Source: Streptomyces bobili (GTDB taxonomy: Bacteria > Actinomycetota > Actinomycetes > Streptomycetales > Streptomycetaceae). From it: DNA of 35,482 nt. The translations under genes and the position numbers were made by a program. Shown here piece after piece: positions 7,886 through 15,985 of the stretch; positions within the stretch are counted from its first letter, which is position 1, and each line of letters begins with the position of its first letter. The DNA is taken from contig NZ_MUBA01000178.1 of assembly GCF_002154575.1 (NCBI RefSeq), positions 1 through 35,482 of the forward strand. Reading direction: 5' to 3'. Below the pieces are notes generated by a model. That model ran no database searches, was not told the DNA's origin, and was given only the letters and a program-made list of their open reading frames with translations.

Positions 7886-9191
7886 CGGCGGCCTCCCTCG
7901 GTGCGGGGACGTGGTGGTGGCGGGCGTGGACGGGGCGGACGAGTTCGTTGGCGACGAAGCCGACGACCAGCAGCCCGATCATGATGACCAGGGACGCCGT
8001 GTAGAGGGACGAGCCGTGTTTCCCGGCCTCCTCCTGCCGGTCGGCGATCCAGTTGACGATCAGCGGGCCGAGGACCCCGGCCGTCGACCAGGCGGTGAGC
8101 AGCCGCCCGTGGATCGCGCCGACCTGGTAGGTGCCGAACAGGTCCTTGAGGTAGGCGGGGATCGTGGCGAAGCCGCCGCCGTAGAAGGAGAGGATGACCA
8201 GCGCGGACAGGATGAACACGGGCTTGGAGGAGTCGCCGACCAGAGCGATCAGCGCGTACATCAGGGCACCGACGCCCAGGTAGACGCGGTAGATGTTCTT
8301 GCGTCCGATGAGGTCGGAGGTCGACGACCAGCCGATGCGGCCGGCCATGTTGGCCGCCGACAGCAGGGCGACGAAGCCCGCGGCGGCGGTGACGGACACG
8401 GGGGTCGAGGTGTCGGCGAAGAAGTCCGTGATCATCGGGGCGGCCTTCTCCAGGATGCCGATGCCGGCGGTCACGTTCATACAGAGCACGACCCACAGGC
8501 ACCAGAACTGCGGGGTGCGCACGGCGGTGCGGGCGGAGACCTGCACACCCGCCGCGGCGCCGGGACCACCCACCGCGGCCGGCTCGACGGGGCGCGGCAC
8601 CCGCACCAGCAGGACACCCAGGGTCATGAATACGGCGTACGACAACCCGTGGACGAGGAAGGCGAGCGCGATCCCGGAGTGGTCGGAGCCGAACGACTCC
8701 AGCATCTGTGCCGACCAGGGCGAGGCGATGAGCGCGCCGCCGCCGAAGCCCATGATCGCGATGCCGGTGGCCATGCCGGGCCGATCCGGGAACCACTTGA
8801 TCAGCGTGGAGACGGGCGAGATGTACCCGATGCCGAGGCCGATGCCGCCGACGAAGCCGTAGCCGAGGACGATCAGCCAGTACTGCTCGGTGGCGGCGCC
8901 GAGCGCGGAGATGAGGAAGCCGGACGAGAAGCAGATCAGGGCGACGGTCATCGCCCAGCGCGGCCCGTTGCGCTCCACGAGGGTGCCGCCGAACGCGGCG
9001 GACAGGCCGAGCATGACGATCGCCAGCTGGAAGGGGAGCGCGCTCTGCGTGCCGCTGAGGCCGAGCGCGGATTCGAGCGGCGGTTTGAAGACGGACCAGG
9101 CGTAGGCCTGCCCGATGGAGAGGTGGACGGAGAGGGCGGCGGGCGGGACGAGCCAGCGGCTCCAGCCCGGGGGTGCGACCGGGGGACTCAT
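7809..9191 (-). CDS. MFS transporter of the oxalate:formate antiporter (OFA) family
   Basis: A 460-residue major facilitator with about 12 membrane helices. The early helices (WLVPPAALSVHLSIGQAYAWSVF) and the sequence GYISPVSTLIKWFPDRPGMATGIAIMGFG are characteristic of the OFA/OxlT-like family. Members move oxalate, formate or other small carboxylates across the cytoplasmic membrane. The C-terminal ~30 residues are a Thr/Ala/His-rich tail whose DNA also encodes the start of the overlapping small membrane protein. The start at 9191 is chosen because the transporter fold begins there, although no good ribosome site precedes it. It is divergent from an NAD-linked formate dehydrogenase operon, so formate is the most economical guess for the substrate. 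No oxalyl-CoA decarboxylase or formyl-CoA transferase is in the window. Confidence 0.9.
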   Translation of the reverse strand: MSPPVAPPGWSRWLVPPAALSVHLSIGQAYAWSVFKPPLESALGLSGTQSALPFQLAIVMLGLSAAFGGTLVERNGPRWAMTVALICFSSGFLISALGAATEQYWLIVLGYGFVGGIGLGIGYISPVSTLIKWFPDRPGMATGIAIMGFGGGALIASPWSAQMLESFGSDHSGIALAFLVHGLSYAVFMTLGVLLVRVPRPVEPAAVGGPGAAAGVQVSARTAVRTPQFWCLWVVLCMNVTAGIGILEKAAPMITDFFADTSTPVSVTAAAGFVALLSAANMAGRIGWSSTSDLIGRKNIYRVYLGVGALMYALIALVGDSSKPVFILSALVILSFYGGGFATIPAYLKDLFGTYQVGAIHGRLLTAWSTAGVLGPLIVNWIADRQEEAGKHGSSLYTASLVIMIGLLVVGFVANELVRPVHARHHHVPAPREAADATADTTTGSATDVAGARPQQPESA

Positions 9192-9301
9192 GATCCCGGA
9201 CGGTAGGCAGCCGCACGGGAGTTGGAAAGTCGGCGCATCCGCCGTATGCGGTGAACGGTATGCAGGATGCGGCGAACGGTAGGACGCGCGCGAACCCTTG
9301 C

Positions 9302-9330
9302 TGGACCTCCTTCCATACTGTAGACAATAT
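9302..9330. promoter_or_regulatory. Palindromic operator in the divergent transporter/formate dehydrogenase promoter region
   Basis: ATACTGTAGACAATAT (9315-9330) fits the palindrome ATA-n-TGT-nn-ACA-n-TAT exactly, and stands out in a region of very high GC. On the plus strand, TGGACC (9302-9307) and CAATAT (9325-9330) could be -35 and -10 boxes 17 bases apart; on the minus strand CAGTAT (9315-9320) could be a -10 for the transporter. The site would therefore cover both promoters. Its core recurs in front of the FadR-type regulator gene, which makes that regulator the best candidate for binding here. Confidence 0.62.
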
Positions 9331-9440
9331 TCCGTCGACAGGATTCGGTCGGTCTCCAAGCCGGACCGAGCGCTCCGCCTCCTCATCCCCCGCTCCCCCA
9401 CCACCTCCGCGGTATCCCTCAAACCGAACGGAGTGCTCTC

Positions 9441-10412
9441 GTGAGAGTCGCAGTTCTCGGCGCCGGTGCGATCGGCGCCTATGTCGGTGCCGCGCTCCAC
9501 CGCGCCGGCGCCGATGTGCACCTCGTCGCCCGTGGACCGCATCTGGCGGCCATGAGGCGGGACGGGGTGCGGGTGCTCAGTCCGCGCGGCGACTTCACCG
9601 CCCGCGCGCACGCCACCGACGACCCGGCCGAGATCGGCCCGGTCGACTACGTCTTCCTCGGCCTCAAAGCCCACTCGTACGCGGCGTGCGGGCCGCTGAT
9701 CGAGCCCCTGCTGCACGACACCACGGCGGTCGTCGCCGCCCAGAACGGCATCCCCTGGTGGTACTTCCACCGGCACGGCGGCCCCCACGACGGCCACCGC
9801 CTGGAAAGCGTGGACCCCGGCGGCACGGTCAGTGCGGTGCTGGCGCCGGAACGGGCCGTCGGCTGCGTGGTGTACGCCGCCACCGAACTCGAAGGACCGG
9901 GCGTCGTACGGCACTTGGAAGGCACCCGGTTCTCGGTCGGCGAACCCGGCCGCAGCGTGTCCGCGCGCTGTACGGCCTTCGGCGAGGCCATGCGGGCGGG
10001 CGGGCTGAAGTGCCCGGTCGAACCCGACCTGCGCAACGACATCTGGCTCAAACTGCTCGGCAACATCTCCTTCAACCCGATCAGCGCGCTGGCCCGCGCC
10101 ACCATGCGGCAGATGTGCCTGCACGGCGGCACCCGGCAGGTCATCGAGACGATGATGCGCGAGACGCTCGCCGTCGCCGAGGCCCTCGGCTGCGAGGTGG
10201 GCGTCTCCATCGAGCGCCGCCTCGCGGGCGCCGAGCGGGTCGGCGACCACCGCACCTCCACGCTCCAGGATCTGGAGCGCGGCAAGCCGCTGGAGCTGGA
10301 CGTCCTCCTCGCGGCGGTCGTCGAACTGGCGGGGATCACCGGCGTCGAGGTGCCCACCCTGCGCACCGTGCACGCCATCTCGGACCTGCTCGCGCTGAGG
10401 AGCGCCGCATGA
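9441..10412 (+). CDS. Ketopantoate reductase family (PanE/ApbA) oxidoreductase
   Basis: A 323-residue NAD(P)H-dependent reductase. The N-terminus is a Rossmann motif (VAVLGAGAIGAYVG, residues 3-16). The C-terminal helical domain carries the family Lys in DIWLKLLGNISFNPISAL and the downstream motif RTSTLQDLERGKPLELD, where Ser/Asp contact the substrate. The classical reaction is 2-dehydropantoate to pantoate in coenzyme A synthesis. Here it is the first gene of the formate dehydrogenase operon and overlaps the next gene by 4 bases, so a different 2-oxo acid substrate is possible. The GTG start has CGGAG about 9 bases upstream. Family assignment is firm; the substrate is not. Confidence 0.9.
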   Translation: MRVAVLGAGAIGAYVGAALHRAGADVHLVARGPHLAAMRRDGVRVLSPRGDFTARAHATDDPAEIGPVDYVFLGLKAHSYAACGPLIEPLLHDTTAVVAAQNGIPWWYFHRHGGPHDGHRLESVDPGGTVSAVLAPERAVGCVVYAATELEGPGVVRHLEGTRFSVGEPGRSVSARCTAFGEAMRAGGLKCPVEPDLRNDIWLKLLGNISFNPISALARATMRQMCLHGGTRQVIETMMRETLAVAEALGCEVGVSIERRLAGAERVGDHRTSTLQDLERGKPLELDVLLAAVVELAGITGVEVPTLRTVHAISDLLALRSAA

Positions 10413-12358
10413 GGAAACACGACCGGACCCCGAAGACCTACACACGGCTCACCCACCCGCTCGTCCGCGACTCGCTCGACGAGCCGTTCCGGCAGGCGAG
10501 TTGGGACGAGGCACTGGACCGGACGGCGCGGGGTCTGGCGGCCGCGCGCGGCGCGTTCGGCATGTTCTCCTGCGCCCGCGCCACCAACGAGATGAACTAC
10601 GTGGCACAGAAGTTCGCCCGAGTCGTCATGGGCACCAACAACGTCGACTCCTGCAACCGCACCTGTCACGCCCCGAGCGTGGCCGGCCTGTCGGCGGCGT
10701 TCGGCTCCGGCGGCGGGACGTCGTCGTACGAGGAGATCGAGCACACGGACGTCATCGTGATGTGGGGGTCCAACGCCCGGTTCGCGCATCCGATCTTCTT
10801 CCAGCACGTGCTGAAGGGGATCCACAACGGTGGTCGACTGTATGCGGTCGACCCGCGGCGGACGTCGACCGCCGAGTGGGCGGAGAGCTGGCTCGGCCTC
10901 GACGTCGGCACGGACATCGCCATGGCCCACGCACTCGGCCGCGAGATCATCCACGCCGGCCTCGCCAACCACGCCTTCATCGAACGGGCGACCAGCGGTT
11001 TCGAGGAGTACCGGGCACTGGTCGAGCCGTGGACGCTGTCGCTGGCCGAGAAGGTGACCCGCGTACCGGCCGCCGCCATCCGGGAGCTGGCCCACGCCTA
11101 CGCCCGCGCCGAGCGCGCTCAGCTCTGCTGGACCCTGGGCATCACCGAGCACCACAACGGCACCGACAACGTGCGCGCGCTGATCAACCTCTCGCTGCTC
11201 ACCGGTCACGTCGGCCGGTACGGCTCCGGGCTGCAGCCCCTGCGCGGGCAGAACAACGTGCAGGGCGGCGGCGACATGGGCGCCATCCCCAACCGCCTGC
11301 CCGGCTTCCAGGACATCCTCGATCCCCGGGCCAGGCTGAAGTTCGAGTCGGCCTGGGACACCGTCATCCAGCCGCACCACGGGCTGAACCTGACGGAGAT
11401 GTTCGAGGCGATGGAGGAGGGCGGGCTGAGGGCCGTCTACTGCATCGGCGAGAACCCGGCGCAGTCGGAGGCCGACAGCGAGCAGGCGCTGCGGCGGCTG
11501 ACGTCGCTGGACTTCCTCGTCGTGCAGGACATCTTCCTCACGAAGACGGCCGAGCTGGCGCATGTGGTGCTGCCCGCGACGGCCGGCTGGGCCGAGACCG
11601 AGGGCACGACCACCAACAGTGAACGCCGGGTCCAGCGGGTGCGGCGCGCCGTGACGCCGCCCGGCGAGGCCCGCGAGGACATCGACATCCTGTGCGACCT
11701 GGCGTCCCGGCTCGGCCACGACTGGAAGTACCCCGACGCCGAGTCGGTGTGGAACGAGCTGCGCTCGCTGTCGCCGGACCACCACGGGATGACGTACGAG
11801 CGGCTGGCCGAGCACCAGGGCATCCAGTGGCCCTGCCCGAGCACCGAGCGGATCGAATCCTCCTATCTGCACGGCAGGTTGTGGGAGAGGGAGCCGGAAC
11901 TTCGGGGCCCGCGGGCGCCGTTCGGGATCGTGCGGCACGATCCGCCGGTCGACCTCACGGACGAGGAGTACCCGATCCGGCTGACCACCGGCAGACGCCT
12001 GGACTCCTACAACACCGGTGTGCAGAGCGGCGGTTACGCCTCGCCGCTGCGGCGTGGCGAGTTCGTCGAGCTGTGTCCGGAGGACGCCGAGCACCTCGGG
12101 GTCGTGGTCGGCGAGGAGGTACGGGTGTCGTCCCGGCGGGGGTCGGTGACGGCGCCGGTGTGGATCGACACCGCGCTGCGGCCCGGTCTGGCGTTCATGA
12201 CGATGCACTTTCCCGACGAGGTGGACACCAACCGGCTGACGATCGAGGCGAACTGCCCGATCGCGGGGACGGCGGAGTTCAAGGCCTCGGCGATCCGGAT
12301 CGACAAGCTCCCGGCCCCGCTCTCCGGCCCGGCCGGCGTGGCGACCTACGTGAGGTGA
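10409..12358 (+). CDS. Formate dehydrogenase catalytic (molybdopterin) subunit lacking its N-terminal cluster region
   Basis: This 649-residue protein is the bis-MGD-binding body of a formate dehydrogenase alpha subunit. The active site is of the FDH type: Cys86-His87 in SCNRTCHAPSV replaces selenocysteine-His, and RGQNNVQGGGDMG (279-291) carries the conserved Arg. The C-terminal molydop-binding domain (about 525-640) contains LTTGRRLDSYNTGVQ. The protein starts directly at RLTHPLVR...SWDEAL, so it lacks the N-terminal [4Fe-4S] Cys motif of the molybdenum domain and all upstream iron-sulfur modules. Those are found at the C-terminus of the protein at 14183-15043. It overlaps the reductase gene by 4 bases and is followed closely by the NADH-binding subunit. 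Formate oxidation with NAD+ is the expected role, and CO2 reduction is possible in principle. Confidence 0.92.
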   Translation: MRKHDRTPKTYTRLTHPLVRDSLDEPFRQASWDEALDRTARGLAAARGAFGMFSCARATNEMNYVAQKFARVVMGTNNVDSCNRTCHAPSVAGLSAAFGSGGGTSSYEEIEHTDVIVMWGSNARFAHPIFFQHVLKGIHNGGRLYAVDPRRTSTAEWAESWLGLDVGTDIAMAHALGREIIHAGLANHAFIERATSGFEEYRALVEPWTLSLAEKVTRVPAAAIRELAHAYARAERAQLCWTLGITEHHNGTDNVRALINLSLLTGHVGRYGSGLQPLRGQNNVQGGGDMGAIPNRLPGFQDILDPRARLKFESAWDTVIQPHHGLNLTEMFEAMEEGGLRAVYCIGENPAQSEADSEQALRRLTSLDFLVVQDIFLTKTAELAHVVLPATAGWAETEGTTTNSERRVQRVRRAVTPPGEAREDIDILCDLASRLGHDWKYPDAESVWNELRSLSPDHHGMTYERLAEHQGIQWPCPSTERIESSYLHGRLWEREPELRGPRAPFGIVRHDPPVDLTDEEYPIRLTTGRRLDSYNTGVQSGGYASPLRRGEFVELCPEDAEHLGVVVGEEVRVSSRRGSVTAPVWIDTALRPGLAFMTMHFPDEVDTNRLTIEANCPIAGTAEFKASAIRIDKLPAPLSGPAGVATYVR

Positions 12359-12362
12359 CGGT

Positions 12363-14186
12363 GTGGACCTGCACTTCGGCGACAGCAAACCGACCGACGA
12401 GGAACGGGCGGCCGTGGACGCCCTGTTGGGCCCTCCGCGGTCCTCCTGGGAGGGCGCCGACCGCAGCGACGCCGACCTGAGATGGGCGCGCGGCGGACGC
12501 GAGGCGCGCGGTCGGCGCGACCTGCTGCTGCCGGGGCTGCACGCGGTCAACGACCGGGTCGGCTGGATCAGCGAGGGCGCCCTCGACTACCTGTGCCGCC
12601 GGCTGACCGTGCCGCCGGCGGAGGCGTACGGCGTCGCCACCTTCTACGCCATGTTCTCCGTCAGGCCCCGCCCCGCGACCGTCCTGCACGTCTGCACGGA
12701 CCTGGCGTGCACGGTCGCCGGCGCGCAGGACCTGTGCGCGGGCATCGAGGCGGGGCTGGGCCCCGGCAGCGGCGTCCACGTCGAGCGCGGCCCGTGCCTC
12801 GGCCTGTGCGAACGCGCCCCGGCCGCGCTGGCGGTCAGGGCGGGCGACCCGGTGCGTACGGCGGTGGCGGCGCCGGCGACAGCGGGCGGGGCGGTGCTCG
12901 CCGCGAGGGCGCCGGACTCGGCGCCGCAGGAGCCGCCCGCGGCCGAGGCGGTCCCGCAGGCGGGGGATGCGGGGCTGCTCCTCCTGCGCCGGGTGGGCGT
13001 GGTGGACCCCTCCTCGCTGGACGACTACCGGGCCCACGGCGGTTACGCGGCCCTGCGTGAGGCCTTCGCCCTGGGCCCGGCCGGGGTGATCCGGGAGGTC
13101 ACCGACTCAGGACTGGCCGGGCGCGGCGGTGCGGCCTTCCCGACCGGCCGCAAGTGGCGGGCGACAGCCGCCCAGCCCGACCGCCCGCACTTCCTGGTGT
13201 GCAACGCGGACGAGTCGGAACCGGGCACCTTCAAGGACCGGGTACTGATGGAGGGCGATCCGTACGCGCTCGTGGAGGCGATGACGATCGCGGCGTACGC
13301 GATCGGCGCGCACCGCGGCTATCTGTATGTGCGCGGCGAGTATCCGCGGGCGATATCGCGTATGCAATATGCGGTCGACCAGGCGCGCGCCCGCGGACTG
13401 CTCGGCGACGACATCCTCGGTCAGGGCTACGCGTTCGACATCGAGATCCGGCGCGGCGCGGGCGCCTACATCTGCGGCGAGGAGACCGCCCTGTTCAACT
13501 CGATCGAGGGCTACCGCGGCGAACCGCGCGCGAAGCCGCCGTTCCCGGTGGAGAAGGGCCTGTTCGGCAGGCCGACGGTCGAGAACAACGTGGAGACGCT
13601 GGTCAACGTCCTGCCGATCCTGACCATGGGGGCCCCGGCGTACGCGGCGATCGGCACCGCGGGGTCGACCGGCCCCAAGCTGTTCTGCGTGTCCGGCGCG
13701 GTCGAGCGGCCCGGTGTCTACGAGCTGCCGTTCGGCGCCACGCTGGGCGAGCTGCTGCAGCTGGCGGGCGTGCGAGACCGGTTGCGCGCGGTTCTGCTCG
13801 GCGGGGCGGCCGGCGGCTTCGTACGCCCCGACGAACTGGACGTGCCGCTCACCTTCGAGGGCACCCGCGAGGCGGGCACCACCCTCGGGTCGGGGGTCGT
13901 GATGGCCTTCGACGACACCGTCCCGCTCCCCCGGCTCCTCCTGCGGATCGCCGAGTTCTTCCGCGACGAGTCCTGCGGGCAGTGCGTGCCGTGCCGGGTC
14001 GGGACGGTCCGCCAGGAGGAGGCGCTGCACCGGATCGCGGAGCGCACGGGAGCGGCGGCGGCCGAGGACATCGCCCTGCTCAGAGAGGTCGGCCGCGCGA
14101 TGCGGGACGCCTCGATCTGCGGTCTGGGGCAGACCGCGTGGAACGCCGTGGAGTCGGCGATCGACCGTCTGGGGGCTTACGAATGA
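12363..14186 (+). CDS. Formate dehydrogenase NADH-binding subunit, NuoE-NuoF fusion
   Basis: A 607-residue diaphorase subunit. Residues ~50-165 are a NuoE-like thioredoxin-fold [2Fe-2S] domain with Cys111, Cys116, Cys145 and Cys149. After an Ala/Pro-rich linker (165-205), a NuoF domain follows with the FMN/NADH site GRGGAAFPTGRKW (253-265), the motif GAGAYICGEETAL, an SLBB region, and [4Fe-4S] ligands Cys538, Cys541, Cys544 and Cys586. It passes electrons from the molybdenum subunit to NAD+ in the cytoplasm. GTG at 12363 lies 4 bases after the previous stop with GAGG 7 bases upstream. The next gene overlaps by 4 bases. Fusion of the two Nuo-like parts is known in NAD-linked formate dehydrogenases and hydrogenases. 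Confidence 0.93.
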   Translation: MDLHFGDSKPTDEERAAVDALLGPPRSSWEGADRSDADLRWARGGREARGRRDLLLPGLHAVNDRVGWISEGALDYLCRRLTVPPAEAYGVATFYAMFSVRPRPATVLHVCTDLACTVAGAQDLCAGIEAGLGPGSGVHVERGPCLGLCERAPAALAVRAGDPVRTAVAAPATAGGAVLAARAPDSAPQEPPAAEAVPQAGDAGLLLLRRVGVVDPSSLDDYRAHGGYAALREAFALGPAGVIREVTDSGLAGRGGAAFPTGRKWRATAAQPDRPHFLVCNADESEPGTFKDRVLMEGDPYALVEAMTIAAYAIGAHRGYLYVRGEYPRAISRMQYAVDQARARGLLGDDILGQGYAFDIEIRRGAGAYICGEETALFNSIEGYRGEPRAKPPFPVEKGLFGRPTVENNVETLVNVLPILTMGAPAYAAIGTAGSTGPKLFCVSGAVERPGVYELPFGATLGELLQLAGVRDRLRAVLLGGAAGGFVRPDELDVPLTFEGTREAGTTLGSGVVMAFDDTVPLPRLLLRIAEFFRDESCGQCVPCRVGTVRQEEALHRIAERTGAAAAEDIALLREVGRAMRDASICGLGQTAWNAVESAIDRLGAYE

Positions 14187-15043
14187 CCGTGACACCGCTG
14201 GGGATCCCCCGCCGCCTGCTGGAGTTCACGATCGACGGGGAACCGGTGCGCGCGCCGGAGGGCTCGACGATCCTGGACGCCTGCCGCGCGGCCGGGAAGG
14301 ACGTGCCGACCCTGTGCCAGGGCGACACGCTCACCCCGAAGAACGCCTGCCGTCTCTGCGTCGTGGAGGTCGAGGGCTCGCGCACGCTGGTGCCGGCCTG
14401 TTCCCGCGCGGCCGAGCCGGGCATGGAGGTCCGCACCGGCACCGAGCGTGCCCGGCACAGCCGCAAGATCGTCCTCGAACTCCTCGCGTCCTCGGTCGAT
14501 CTGTCCACGACGCCGGCGGTCGCGGAGTGGATCAAGGAGTACGAGGCGAAACCGGACCGCTTCGGCCCCGACGCGGCCCGCGTGGACGAGGAACCCAGGG
14601 TCGACAACGATCTCTACGTCCGCGAGTACGACAAGTGCATCCTCTGCTACAAGTGCGTCGACGCCTGCGGCGAGCAGTGGCAGAACAGCTTCGCGATCTC
14701 CGTCGTGGGCCGTGGTTTCGACGCCCGGATCGCCGTCGAGCACGACGCGCCGCTGACCGACTCGGCGTGCGTGTACTGCGGGAACTGCGTCGAGGTGTGC
14801 CCGACGGGCGCGCTGTCGTTCCGGTCGGAGTTCGACCGGCGGGCGGCGGGCACCTGGGACGAGTCGGCGCAGACCCGGACGACGACCGTGTGCGCGTACT
14901 GCGGTGTGGGCTGCAACCTGACCCTGCACGTGCAGGACAATGAGATCGTCAAGGTCACCTCGCCGCACGACAACCCGGTGACCCACGGCAACCTCTGCAT
15001 CAAGGGCCGATTCGGCTACCAGCACGTACAGAACCGGGGCTGA
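14183..15043 (+). CDS. Iron-sulfur subunit of formate dehydrogenase carrying the missing N-terminal domain of the alpha subunit
   Basis: A 286-residue multi-cluster electron-transfer protein. In order it has a ferredoxin-type [2Fe-2S] domain (Cys45, Cys56, Cys59, Cys73) and two [4Fe-4S] clusters (Cys152/155/158/162 and Cys196/199/202/206). At the end is a molybdoenzyme Fe4S4 motif with Cys237, Cys240, Cys244 and Cys272 (CAYCGVGC ... NLCIKGRFGYQHV). In standard FdhF/FdsA proteins this last motif continues straight into the catalytic domain. Here the protein stops after QHVQNRG, and the continuation begins the separate gene at 10409. The two proteins together make one complete FDH alpha chain. 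ATG at 14183 overlaps the previous stop (ATGA). Confidence 0.93.
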   Translation: MTVTPLGIPRRLLEFTIDGEPVRAPEGSTILDACRAAGKDVPTLCQGDTLTPKNACRLCVVEVEGSRTLVPACSRAAEPGMEVRTGTERARHSRKIVLELLASSVDLSTTPAVAEWIKEYEAKPDRFGPDAARVDEEPRVDNDLYVREYDKCILCYKCVDACGEQWQNSFAISVVGRGFDARIAVEHDAPLTDSACVYCGNCVEVCPTGALSFRSEFDRRAAGTWDESAQTRTTTVCAYCGVGCNLTLHVQDNEIVKVTSPHDNPVTHGNLCIKGRFGYQHVQNRG

Positions 15044-15047
15044 CGAC

Positions 15048-15896
15048 ATGGGACGAGTCACCGAACGACGCAAGGTGCTCCGCATCCGGGACGGGGCGGT
15101 GTCCAGCCGAGCGGACACGCTGGTCGCGGAGGAGCCGCTGGAGATCCGCCTCAACGGCAAGCCCCTCGCCATCACCATGCGCACGCCCGGTGACGACTTC
15201 GCGCTCGCCGCCGGATTCCTGGTCAGCGAGGGCGTACTGGCGACGGGATCCGATCTGCAGAATATCGTCTACTGCGCCGGGGCGATCGCAGACGGCTCGA
15301 ACACCTACAACGTCGTCGACGTGCGCACGGCTCCCGGTGTCACCATCCCCGACATCACCCTCGAACGGAACGTCTACACGACCTCCTCCTGCGGCCTGTG
15401 CGGCAAGGCCAGCCTGGACGCGGTCCGTACGACGACCCGCTGGCCCATCGCCGACACTCCCCGGCTGCGCGTCGCACCCGAACTCCTCGCCGTCCTCCCC
15501 GACCGGCTGCGCGAGTCCCAGCGCGTCTTCGACCGCACCGGCGGTCTGCACGCGGCGGCCCTGTTCTCCGAGGACGGCGAGCTGCTGGACGTCCGCGAGG
15601 ACGTCGGCCGGCACAACGCGGTCGACAAACTGGTCGGCAGGGCCCTGCAGAGCGGCGGTCTGCCGCTGTCGCGGGCGATCCTGCTCGTGTCGGGCCGGGC
15701 CTCGTTCGAACTGGCACAGAAGGCCGTGATGGCGGGCATCCCGATGCTCGCGGCGGTGTCGGCACCGTCCTCGCTGGCGGCGGACCTGGCGGCGGAGACG
15801 GGACTGACGCTGGTGGGTTTCCTGCGGGGCGCCTCCATGAACGTGTACGCGGGTGAGGACCGTATCGCCCTGCGGACCGCGGCCGCGCGGGGCTGA
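15048..15896 (+). CDS. fdhD: Formate dehydrogenase accessory sulfurtransferase FdhD
   Basis: A 282-residue FdhD-family protein. It transfers sulfur from a cysteine desulfurase to the molybdenum cofactor, which formate dehydrogenases need for activity. The catalytic Cys pair is in TTSSCGLCGK (Cys115, Cys118), and the family motifs GDDFALAAGFLVSEG, DRTGGLHAAALF and EDVGRHNAVDKL(V)G are present. It starts 4 bases after the iron-sulfur subunit and ends the operon. Its presence supports the call of a true formate dehydrogenase and not another molybdopterin enzyme. Confidence 0.97.
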   Translation: MGRVTERRKVLRIRDGAVSSRADTLVAEEPLEIRLNGKPLAITMRTPGDDFALAAGFLVSEGVLATGSDLQNIVYCAGAIADGSNTYNVVDVRTAPGVTIPDITLERNVYTTSSCGLCGKASLDAVRTTTRWPIADTPRLRVAPELLAVLPDRLRESQRVFDRTGGLHAAALFSEDGELLDVREDVGRHNAVDKLVGRALQSGGLPLSRAILLVSGRASFELAQKAVMAGIPMLAAVSAPSSLAADLAAETGLTLVGFLRGASMNVYAGEDRIALRTAAARG

Positions 15897-15932
15897 CGCG
15901 GCTGCCCGCGGCACGGCGGCGGGGCTCCGACC

Positions 15933-15969
15933 GGCGGGGAGCGCCCCCTGCGTCGTAAGGGGCCCCGCC
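15933..15969. terminator. Possible terminator between the convergent fdhD and symporter genes
   Basis: GGCGGGG (15933-15939) pairs with CCCCGCC (15963-15969), with an inner GCCCC/GGGGC stem (15943-15947 / 15959-15963). It lies in the 89-base gap between two convergent genes and could serve both. The stem is interrupted and has no U-tract. Confidence 0.4.
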
Positions 15970-15985
15970 TCAGACCCTCGGCCCT

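Noticed and set aside
7809..10445. 878-codon minus-strand frame that extends the transporter upstream
   Set aside because: The part beyond 9191 is antisense to the reductase gene and shows no protein family; the transporter fold begins at MSPPVAPPGW.
10409..12358. Selenocysteine formate dehydrogenase
   Set aside because: The active-site codon encodes Cys (Cys86), and no in-frame TGA is present at that place.
9647..12550. 967-codon minus-strand frame
   Set aside because: Antisense to the reductase and formate dehydrogenase genes; low-complexity Arg/Gly/Val-rich translation typical of shadow frames.
7809..15896. Complete oxalate degradation pathway
   Set aside because: No formyl-CoA transferase or oxalyl-CoA decarboxylase is visible in the window, so only transport and formate oxidation can be supported.
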